This document shows positions 13,365 to 20,900 of a stretch of 21,777 bases of DNA, in pieces; position 1 is the stretch's first letter, and each line of letters opens with the position of its first letter. The DNA comes from a virus: the IMG/VR virus record IMGVR_UViG_3300036814_000109, positions 1 to 21,777 of that record. One strand, 5' to 3'. The notes under the pieces are model-generated. The model ran no database searches. It was not told the origin of the DNA and was given only the letters and a program-made list of their open reading frames with translations. A program made the translations under genes and the position numbers.

Positions 13365-13476
13365 GGAAATTGTCAAAGTAATCGAACTACGTCACGGTGA
13401 GGAAATATGCCCTCACCGTGGCGGTTATGGGTGGACCAATGGAGACAAAAACATTTTTGTCGAAGGCGCTAAGTAG
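13351..13476 (+). CDS. possible 41-residue overlapping ORF
   Basis: A frame running from a double ATG (13351, 13354) inside the end of the SSB-like gene to a TAG at 13476, within the primase-helicase gene. It reads MMKTKEIVKVIELRHGEEIC, then PHRGGYGWTNGDKNIFVEGA and a final Lys. It spans the gap 13365-13438 that otherwise has no gene and contains the whole 13-bp inverted repeat. The ribosome-binding site is weak. The sequence looks protein-like, but the ORF is short and unrecognised. Confidence 0.4.
   Translation: MMKTKEIVKVIELRHGEEICPHRGGYGWTNGDKNIFVEGAK
13390..13423 (+). promoter_or_regulatory. 13-bp hairpin before the primase-helicase gene
   Basis: Bases 13390-13402 pair with 13411-13423 (12 Watson-Crick pairs and one G-T) around the 8-nt loop AAATATGC. 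The inner ten pairs, CACGGTGAGG/CCTCACCGTG, are perfect. It lies just 5' of the candidate primase-helicase starts (13427, 13439), and a GTG start at 13397 would be inside the stem. There is no T tract, so it is not a classical terminator. Translational control, RNase processing or an origin structure are possible. Confidence 0.6.
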
Positions 13477-16258
13477 TGGCGGCTACTACTGTGTGTTTTC
13501 GGCGCGATCAAGTGATGAACGCAAAGCACAGAAGTTCTACGACACAATAGATGCCGTTGTCGATGCCGCCCACAATTATGATAAAGAAGGATACGATGTC
13601 TATTACGGCCTAGCCACGTTTGATAAGGCAGGTTCACGTAAAGTCGATAACGTAAAGAGATTAAGCGCGTTCTTCCTCGATCTGGACTGTGGTCCAAGCA
13701 AAGAATTTTTAACTCAAGAACAGGCTATACAGGCGTTAAGGCGTTTCTGTAAGCGCAACAAACTACCGAAACCAACGATGGTCAATTCGGGGAGAGGCAT
13801 CCATGTTTACTGGTTCCTATCAGAGTCGGTGTGCTTAGATGATTGGTTGCCTGTAGCGGAACGGCTTAAAAGGTTATGTGCACAGCAAGATTTTTACGCT
13901 GATCCCGCAGTAACCTCAGATGCGGCACGTGTGTTGAGAGTTCCTCACACACATAACTATAAGACCACCCCCCCATCAGACGTAGGATTTTTTGGCCTTA
14001 CCGCCAAATTCGAGACGGTAGACTTTGATACGTTTTCAGAGTTGCTTGGGTCTGAGTCGATACCAGTTCCTACGAAAAACACACCAAGGGAACTAAGCAC
14101 GACTATGCAAAACCTGATGGGTAATCAGGAAAACAAGTTTAAAGATATACTTATTAAGACCCAGAAGGGTGAAGGATGTGAACAGCTTAAATACATAGTC
14201 CGAAATCAAGAGACTATGAGCGAACCATTGTGGAGGGCAGGGCTATCTATTGCTAAGTTCTGCACCGATGGGGAGAGAGCAATACACCTCATGTCCAAAG
14301 GACATCCTGACTACACACCAGACGATACGAAACGTAAGGTGGAGCAAATAAAAGGGCCTTATACATGCGTACGCTTTGACGAATACAACCCCGACATCTG
14401 TAGAGATTGCCCCCAATGGGGCATCATAAAGTCTCCTATCGTGTTGGGTAAGAAGTTACGTGAGGCTGAGATTGATGACGAGGGAAACTATGTAGCGGAA
14501 AGCATCGAAGAAGACGAGCCGACCTACGTTATACCCAAGTACCCACCGCCCTATGTGCGTGGGTCAAACGGTGGTGTGTATATACGTACCGCCAACGAAG
14601 ACGGCGATATAGACGAGAAGCGTATATACCATAACGACTTATACGTAGTTAAGCGGATCAGAGACCCCGAGATGGGCGAGTCACTGGTTATGCGTCTGCA
14701 CCTTCCTCGAGATGGGGTGCAAGAGTTCTCATTGCCGATGAGTTCAGTCACGTCTAGTGAAGAGTTTAGAAAGAAACTTTCATCCCAAGGCGTAGCGGTT
14801 AAAAAGATGGATGAATTGATGTCATACACACTAAGTTGGGTGGACGAACTACAAGCCACCAGTACAGCAGACGATGCTCACGTTCAGTTTGGGTGGGTTA
14901 ACGACAAGATGGATACGTTTATTCTAGGCAACCAGAAGGTCAAACCTGACTGCATAGAATTTAACCCCCCTGCCAATCAGACGGTAGGGTTTTTCCCCCA
15001 CTTTGAACCCAAGGGTACATACGAAGTGTGGCGTGAGAACTTGGGACTATGGAACGATGATAAGTTTCTACTACAACAATTCGCGCTTGGTATGGGTTTC
15101 GGTAGTCCACTAATGGAATTGCTCAACGAAAGTTGCGGTGCAGTAGCGTTCATTAACAACGAATCAGGCACAGGCAAAACCATGATGATGTACGCCACAG
15201 CAGGTATTTGGGGCAACCCAAAGAGACTTGTTTTGGATAAAGCCGATAGCGTTGCGTTTAAGATGAACCGTGCCGAGGTTATGCACAGTCTCCCAACGGG
15301 TATTGACGAAATTACCAATTTAACACCTCGGCAAATGTCCGACCTTATATATCAAGGTACGTCCGGTAGGCAGCGAGGACGTATGACTGCTAGTGCGAAC
15401 GTGGAGCGGCACCAAGGTAGGGAGTGGGGTTTGTTGATGCAGTACACGGCGAACGCTTCCGTTATTGAGACAGTCAGTCGTGGTAAGGCTATGCCGAAAG
15501 CGGAAGCACAGCGCATACTTGAGTGTCGGGTGGATCGTATATTCGACAAGGTGAAAGACAAAGAACTGCAAGATACGTTTAAGAGTAACGTCTTTGGGAA
15601 CTACGGACATGCAGGCCCCCCCTACATACAGTGGGTAATGAAGAATTTAGAAGAGGCAAGAGCGATAGTAAAGAAGGTACAGAGGCGGGTGGATGAAAAG
15701 GCACAGCTAACATCTGAAAATCGTTACTGGTCGGACACACTTACTGCGACAATATCAGGGTTGATAATCTCAAAGAAGGTTGGGCTTCACGACTTTGATG
15801 TATCGAAAGTGTTTAACTGGGCGTGTACCGATCTTATAGCGCAAAACAAACGAGGGCTATCTGAAATGGGTGGCTCAGTACAGGATATTATGGGCGACTT
15901 TTTTGCAGAAAACATAAGTTATATTCTGCAAATCAAAAGCACCGCAGACAACCGTGGAACACATGGTAACGGGCTTGATGAACATGTTATCCCCGAACAG
16001 GTAGCGCGGGGCAAATTAGTAGCCCGATACGAAACTGACACCAAACTATTTTACGTCAAACCAAAACCCCTTAAAGAATGGTGTGGTGAGTTACAGATTA
16101 ACTACGCGCATCTGAAAAGCGAAATCTTTGCTAAATGCGAGGGTAGAAGTAAGAAAGTGCGGATAACGAAAGGCACTCTTTTGGAATTGGGTTCCACTGA
16201 TGTGATTATAATGAAGTTCGATACGGGTTCTGGTGATGAAGGTATTGAAGACGTATGA
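13439..16258 (+). CDS. AEP-type primase fused to DUF927-like helicase
   Basis: About 939 residues from the ATG at 13439 (METKTFLSKAL). In-frame ATG 13427 and GTG 13397 are alternatives and all have weak ribosome-binding sites. Numbered from 13397, the primase part shows the catalytic FFLDLDCG (92-99), SGRGIHVYWF (131-140) and the RVPHTHNYKT element (181-190), as in archaeo-eukaryotic primases. A C-x10-C-x2-C cluster (324-338) precedes the helicase part. There, Walker A is NESGTGKT (588-595) and the Walker-B-like GIDEIT is at 635-640, in a DUF927-like ATPase context. It would unwind and prime the phage DNA for the family A polymerase. The gene overlaps the next one by 23 nt. Confidence 0.92.
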   Translation: METKTFLSKALSSGGYYCVFSARSSDERKAQKFYDTIDAVVDAAHNYDKEGYDVYYGLATFDKAGSRKVDNVKRLSAFFLDLDCGPSKEFLTQEQAIQALRRFCKRNKLPKPTMVNSGRGIHVYWFLSESVCLDDWLPVAERLKRLCAQQDFYADPAVTSDAARVLRVPHTHNYKTTPPSDVGFFGLTAKFETVDFDTFSELLGSESIPVPTKNTPRELSTTMQNLMGNQENKFKDILIKTQKGEGCEQLKYIVRNQETMSEPLWRAGLSIAKFCTDGERAIHLMSKGHPDYTPDDTKRKVEQIKGPYTCVRFDEYNPDICRDCPQWGIIKSPIVLGKKLREAEIDDEGNYVAESIEEDEPTYVIPKYPPPYVRGSNGGVYIRTANEDGDIDEKRIYHNDLYVVKRIRDPEMGESLVMRLHLPRDGVQEFSLPMSSVTSSEEFRKKLSSQGVAVKKMDELMSYTLSWVDELQATSTADDAHVQFGWVNDKMDTFILGNQKVKPDCIEFNPPANQTVGFFPHFEPKGTYEVWRENLGLWNDDKFLLQQFALGMGFGSPLMELLNESCGAVAFINNESGTGKTMMMYATAGIWGNPKRLVLDKADSVAFKMNRAEVMHSLPTGIDEITNLTPRQMSDLIYQGTSGRQRGRMTASANVERHQGREWGLLMQYTANASVIETVSRGKAMPKAEAQRILECRVDRIFDKVKDKELQDTFKSNVFGNYGHAGPPYIQWVMKNLEEARAIVKKVQRRVDEKAQLTSENRYWSDTLTATISGLIISKKVGLHDFDVSKVFNWACTDLIAQNKRGLSEMGGSVQDIMGDFFAENISYILQIKSTADNRGTHGNGLDEHVIPEQVARGKLVARYETDTKLFYVKPKPLKEWCGELQINYAHLKSEIFAKCEGRSKKVRITKGTLLELGSTDVIIMKFDTGSGDEGIEDV

Positions 16259-16457
16259 TCTATCGCCAGATGGCGTGATGATAGAAGTTAGGTGGGAGAA
16301 CATGGCTATCGGCTCTTCCATCTTTGTACCCTGCATAAATACCGACGAGGCAATAAAGCAGGTAAACAAGATATTCTGTGATAGACACTGGGAACTAGAG
16401 CACCGACTACGTATTGAAGGCGGAAATTTAGGGGTACGCTTCTGGCGCACAGTGTGA
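16236..16457 (+). CDS. small hypothetical protein, 73 residues
   Basis: Starts inside the end of the primase-helicase gene (23-nt overlap). The protein begins MKVLKTYDLSPDGVMIEVRW and ends in a helix plus a beta strand (GGNLGVRFWRTV); it is soluble and of no known family. An internal in-frame ATG at 16302 has a better ribosome-binding site (GGGAGAAC) and would give 51 residues, but the first 22 residues look like genuine beta-strand coding sequence, so I keep the longer form. Confidence 0.65.
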   Translation: MKVLKTYDLSPDGVMIEVRWENMAIGSSIFVPCINTDEAIKQVNKIFCDRHWELEHRLRIEGGNLGVRFWRTV

Positions 16458-16490
16458 TTAAGTCTTTAACTTTTTTATCTGGAGGACCGA

Positions 16491-16604
16491 ATGGGACGAG
16501 TGAGCGACTGGTACATCGAGCTTGAGGAACGCGGCTTAATATTGGTTGACGAGGTTATGGAGCCGAATCTCCCTGAACCCGAACCCGAAGAGGAAGAAGA
16601 ATGA
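16491..16604 (+). CDS. small acidic protein with Pro-Glu tail, 37 residues
   Basis: The ATG has a strong GGAGG 5 nt upstream and the stop overlaps the next start (ATGA). The protein is MGRVSDWYIELEERGLILVD followed by EVMEPNLPEPEPEEEEE, so it ends in an acidic Glu-Pro/Glu tail similar in style to the linker of the GcrA-like protein two genes downstream. No family is recognised. The strong initiation site and packing support expression. Confidence 0.6.
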   Translation: MGRVSDWYIELEERGLILVDEVMEPNLPEPEPEEEEE

Positions 16605-16780
16605 ATAAGACACAAGAATACAACGAGTTGATGCAGAGCAATTTAATGCAAGCGTACTCTAGCCACCCACGTAATAGGACGAGGGGCCACTTCAAAACAG
16701 AAGAAGAGGGCGAAGCGTTATGCGAACGAGCGCGTAGCAGCATAGAGGCTATACAGAGTTTTGTCAGGAGGAAGAAATGA
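16601..16780 (+). CDS. small hypothetical protein, 59 residues
   Basis: Overlaps both neighbours by ATGA (start at 16601, stop at 16780 against the next ATG at 16777). It begins MNKTQEYNELMQSNLMQAYS, is polar, and ends basic (FVRRKK). No domain is recognised. The paired overlaps argue for a translated gene in a coupled string leading to the GcrA-like gene. Confidence 0.6.
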   Translation: MNKTQEYNELMQSNLMQAYSSHPRNRTRGHFKTEEEGEALCERARSSIEAIQSFVRRKK

Positions 16781-17247
16781 AGCTCGCGTATAAGTTGTGG
16801 ACAAAGAAACATACAGACCAACTACGAAAGCTACGTGCGACAGGACTTACGTTCAACCAGATAGGTGTAATGCTGGAGAGGTCTAAGAACAGCGTGATTG
16901 GCAAAGCGCATAGGCTCGGAATATTCTCCCAACCTGAATTTGAACCGGAACCTGAACCGGAACCTGAACCGGAACCTGAACCGGAACCTGAAGCTGTAAA
17001 AACGAGCGTTTATGTAAAGCCGGTGGTGCGGGTAGCTAAGCCCGCAATCGCAGCCCGACACGTAGGCTTAGCAGAATTGGAGCGAGATGAGTGCCGATAC
17101 CCCGTGGGTAAAGATGTAAGCGTGCCCGGTGCACATTTATTTTGCGGTACGCCTACACGCGATAAATCTTCATACTGTAAGGCACACCACAATATTGTGT
17201 GGCAGCAAATGCCAACGCGGGTAAGAGACCGGGGGTATCGACTATGA
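16777..17247 (+). CDS. GcrA-like transcriptional regulator with Glu-Pro rod
   Basis: A 156-residue protein starting after AGGAGG (16766-16771). The N-terminal helix-turn-helix (about 8-50: WTKKHTDQLRKLRATGLTFN, then QIGVMLERSKNSVIGKAHRLGI) is the GcrA DNA-binding signature, including NSVIGKAHRLG. The C-terminal domain CRYPVG...HLFCG...YCKAHH (106-138) matches the GcrA region that, in Caulobacter, contacts sigma70 and includes the conserved Cys/His residues. The two are joined by 17 residues of alternating Glu-Pro (56-72) followed by a Lys/Val/Pro stretch. Host GcrA acts at GANTC sites methylated by CcrM. A phage copy could redirect host RNA polymerase or exploit methylation state. No methyltransferase is in the window. 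Confidence 0.9.
   Translation: MKLAYKLWTKKHTDQLRKLRATGLTFNQIGVMLERSKNSVIGKAHRLGIFSQPEFEPEPEPEPEPEPEPEPEAVKTSVYVKPVVRVAKPAIAARHVGLAELERDECRYPVGKDVSVPGAHLFCGTPTRDKSSYCKAHHNIVWQQMPTRVRDRGYRL
16942..16989 (+). repeat. tandem 12-bp repeat (GAACCGGAACCT) x4
   Basis: Four perfect copies of GAACCGGAACCT lie in frame within the GcrA-like gene and encode eight Glu-Pro pairs. Exact identity of the units, with strictly alternating CCG and CCT proline codons, indicates recent expansion by slippage, so copy number is likely to vary between relatives. Confidence 0.9.
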
Positions 17248-17453
17248 AAAATTACGGGACGCTATACGAGACTAACGTACTTCTAAGTGTGGCGTCGTAC
17301 TTGCTACAAGCCGCCGGAATGTGGCTTTTCGCGTTGGCGGTTGGTGTTTTTGTAACTGTGCGACCAAGCGATTGGACGTTTGGTCTTATCGCGTCATTTG
17401 GCCTGTGTGTAGTCGCGGCTGGTTGTTTTCGCGTAGCCGAAAGGTGGAGATAA
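17244..17453 (+). CDS. small membrane protein, two predicted segments
   Basis: A 69-residue protein starting at an ATGA overlap with the GcrA-like stop; GGGGG lies upstream. Hydrophobic segments at about 14-38 (LSVASYLLQAAGMWLFALAV then GVFVT) and 44-62 (WTFGLIASFGLCVVAAGCF) are separated by a short RPSD turn, and the C-terminus is basic (RVAERWR). Size and layout are compatible with a two-span holin or another small inner-membrane protein. No lysin or spanin gene is visible beside it, so the lysis role is only a possibility. Confidence 0.68.
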   Translation: MKNYGTLYETNVLLSVASYLLQAAGMWLFALAVGVFVTVRPSDWTFGLIASFGLCVVAAGCFRVAERWR

Positions 17454-17569
17454 TGGATGCCGCGACAGCGATGTTATTGTTCGCTGCAGGATTTGCGTTC
17501 TGTATGTTCATAAATTGGTTAGGAAACGGTGGGCGTGGCGGCAAGGGCTGTGACCCAGAAGAAGGTTAA
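17453..17569 (+). CDS. tiny single-span membrane protein, 38 residues
   Basis: Starts at a TAATG junction with the previous gene, with GGTGGAGA upstream. One hydrophobic segment (about 4-23, ATAMLLFAAGFAFCMFINWL) is followed by a Gly-rich, charged tail (GNGGRGGKGCDPEEG). Together with the preceding gene it forms a pair of co-translated small membrane proteins. No family is recognised. Confidence 0.58.
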   Translation: MDAATAMLLFAAGFAFCMFINWLGNGGRGGKGCDPEEG

Positions 17570-17581
17570 AGGAGCCTCATA

Positions 17582-17881
17582 ATGGAGAAGACTTCTCATG
17601 TAATACGGGCGCGAGACCAAAATCGCGCGGCCAGGGGGGCTTTGGCTAAGAAGATAGCGCGAGCAGACGAAATGCGAAAAGCTGCGCTTCTCGACGAAGC
17701 TATCAATAGGTCAAACGCGGTACGGTATAACGCGGTGCTGACACGCGCGAAGCCGGGGAGTTTAGAACTACTCCTGCATAGCAGAGTGCGGGGTATGTCG
17801 GAAGCGAGCTTAATTCGGATTTGGGGTCGTGAATTAGTCTCGGCTGCACGGGGTTTACAAAAACCAAGCTGTAGTGTGTGA
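17582..17881 (+). CDS. basic hypothetical protein, 99 residues
   Basis: The last rightward gene, with AAAGGAG 7 nt before the ATG. The protein is rich in Arg and Ala and largely helical (NRAARGALAKKIARADEMRK in the first third), with a SLELLLHSRVRGMSEASLIR stretch in the second half. No motif or family is recognised. It may be DNA- or RNA-binding because of its charge. It ends 34 bp from the stop of the oppositely oriented giant gene. Confidence 0.65.
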   Translation: MEKTSHVIRARDQNRAARGALAKKIARADEMRKAALLDEAINRSNAVRYNAVLTRAKPGSLELLLHSRVRGMSEASLIRIWGRELVSAARGLQKPSCSV

Positions 17882-17915
17882 GGTCGTTGCTCGTATAATT
17901 GATCTTCGAGCGGGG

Positions 17916-20900
17916 TTACCTCGTTGGTGGCATGAATCCGTTTCTTAGCCCATAAAGCTGATCCTCTGCGACTCTACGCATCGCCGGGGACAGTGACATA
18001 CCGTTATACATCTCTTCAGAACTTTTCATATGTTGCTTCAGTGAGCTGTTGATTGAGTCAGTAGTCAGTTCAAAGCTAGGATGCTCACTGTTAAACTTTT
18101 GAATTTCACGTTCTAACCGCCCAATCTCAGCCCAATCCATTTGTCGTGCGGCGATGTAGTATTTTCTAGTCAGGCTAGATCGTTGGTTAGATATTGCAAT
18201 ATCTATACGTTTTAGACGTTGATTCTCTTCTTGAATACGTATGTATTCTGCTGGAGCGAATCCTAGGAACTGTGTAAACAACTCACCACCTGTCATATCG
18301 TCATAGATAGGATCAGTACGACGTGTGTATATACCTCCGTCTTGTTGGTATCGCCCCAAAACCTTATACGCATTGGCGAAACCGACAGGTAGCAGGTTCT
18401 CCACCCCCCTCTGCATCTCACCATTGTATAAATCTACAAGGCCACGACCTGTGCGTTTCGCCACACTGAGTGCAGGGCCACCGATATAATAGCCAACGAA
18501 CTCCTCGGCAGACGGGTCAGGGTTGAACCTGTTCTCCTGAAGAATCAAACCCGTTAGACGTATACGTGATGCCACGTCAGCACCCATACCAACTTCATCT
18601 AGTATCTGGTTAAACGCGCCTTTGAACCAACCTTCTCCGACAGCGTTGCGGACAATTGCGTTAGTGTCGTCTTTATCATCATCAAATAGGAGCAAGTCTG
18701 CTAGTAATTGCACAGCACCGTATAATGGAACACCGTGCACCCCTGCAAAGAACAATGAAGACAGATGTACAGCCGCAATTTGTTTTGCGGCTATCTTACG
18801 AGTTTCGGCGTCACTCTCTAATGCCAGTAAGTCACGCGCAGATTTGAACATCGTGTAGTACATACGTAGCCCATAGGTCTTGTACATACCGGCAACACGC
18901 CCAATACCTTCTTGCGTGATACGTGGTGCAGTCTCAAGGGTAGAACCACCATTGTATTCTTGTGTATCGAATAGTGCCTCTACTGCCGCTAGGTTTTGTT
19001 GTTCAGCCGTAGGCATCTTGGGGTTATCAGCCGCAATACGTTCTAACGCCAAATTGTATGACGCAACCATAGTCACCTGCCTGTTAAAGCGTTCTGCTTG
19101 GTTAAACAACATGGCAGATATACCCGTAGCCCAATCAAGCACCGCAGCTAATTTACGTGCTGCCGTGTCAGTTCTACGTGCTTTACCGCCCTCTTGATGT
19201 CCGAGAGCGGCCAAGGTATATGATTGTTTAAGGTGTCCACGTTCCGACGCCATACGCACCAGTGGAGCCATACGCTCTAACTCTTTTAGACGCTCCGCAG
19301 GTATGTCTTTATCTTTTTTGACAACAAAGTCACCATTATCGGTGATGTCATAGTAGGCATCTAACCCGTGTGCGACTGATATTTTTTCTAATATAGTCTC
19401 GCCGTAGCCCCGTGCGCCTATCACAAACGATACAGCGTTCATAATTTCGTTGTATGTTTTCTTGTACCCGTACCGTGCTCCAAGCATCGGATAGGTAAAC
19501 ATCGGGGTCTGCGCTGTCTGCACCATTGCAGAAGCTGTGTTAAAGCCGATTGTGCCTACAAACGCGGTTTGGTTAAACGTACGAACATACCGCTCAACAC
19601 CTTTCATCTTTGCGCCATACTTGGCAAAGTTCATGCGTATTTTAATTTCTTCACGTATTGTATTGAATTGTAAGTCTTTTCCAGCTCCAACGCCGCCAAT
19701 CCACGCGCTAGCTCCTTTATAGTCAGGCACTTCTAGTTCGTTAAGACGTACCTCCATACTTTGAATAAGCGCGTTGTACTTTAACTTCTCTACCTGCATA
19801 CCCAAATCAAAGCCTTTGCTCTTCATAGCATAGACCGCATCCTGCATATATCCGGGCGTACCCTTACGTTTTTGCAGGGACTTAGCGAATGATGACTCCG
19901 GTAGCGCATCAATGAATAGACGCATGATTTCAGATTGTACTGTGTCATCAACATTGTTTGCACTTAATGAATCAAGCACTTGTTTTACAAATGAGGATGA
20001 CGGTGCGTTGTTAAAGTCAGACGTTTTAAAGTCACCATCCATACCTTTAACAGTATTTGATATAACCTTGGGGTCTTTCTTTAACTCGGTTAAAACTCGG
20101 TCGCGTTGCCGTTTACTGTCAAACATCTGGAACACATACTTAGCGTTCTCTGATTTGACCGCGCTGTCTTTATATTGGAACTCTAATTTGTAAGGGCCTT
20201 CACGTAACAGCGGGAAATAAACATCTAATGTATTACCATCAAACAACTTAGCAAATACTTCTTTCTTTAGCTCTGCGGCTGCATCAGGGTTATCACGTAG
20301 TGCTGCGTCAATACGCCCGTTAATCGCATCTTTAAGTTTTCCGTACAGGTCACGGTACAGGTCACGCATCGTGCGGTAGGCTTTCTGCCCATCAGGACCT
20401 AGTGCATTCCAGTCCTTACGTTGCGCATCCCAAACTTTTTCTAAGCTGTTACCGCTTTCGTCTGTCTTATCTTTATATGTGCTACGGGGTTTAGTTGGGT
20501 CTACCTGATAGATAGTAGCCCCGTACTCTTGGCTGTATATTAAATCGTTAAGGTTCTTTTGCTTCTCTTTAATACCACCAAGACTAGCGATCCACTTATC
20601 TACAACCTTTACTTGACCACGTACAAAGTCGTCAGCACGTGATATTGAGCCAGTTTGTCGCTCCATCAACTCGTGAAACTCTAACGCAAGTTTACCTAGT
20701 TTGGTGTCAGCTCTTTTAGCTACATCGCTAAGAGCCTGTGAATCCAGTAATTTTAATTTGATAGTTGTTAGCTCTCCTCCCAAACTGGAGAGCGAATCGA
20801 ACATACCATCAGCCCACTCCTCACGGAATTTATCAGTCAGAGGTAGATGTAACGCTTTTTGCGTATCATCTATTCCTTTCATCTCTTCTTTAACCCCCTT

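Noticed and set aside
13407-13475. Short third-frame ORF starting in the hairpin loop
   Set aside because: It is a 22-residue, Trp/Arg-rich peptide of unlikely composition, overlapped by two better frames.
16091-16450. 119-codon minus-strand frame over the primase-helicase end
   Set aside because: A shadow of the primase-helicase and 16236 genes, with no motif and implausible composition. The same holds for the other leftward frames between 109 and 16821.
16458-16482. AAGT/ACTT with following T run as a terminator
   Set aside because: A 4-bp AT-rich stem is too weak, and the next gene in the same direction begins immediately after.
17894-17899. TATAAT as a promoter into the giant gene region
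   Set aside because: There is no acceptable -35 box at 16-18 nt, and transcription would run antisense into the giant gene's end.
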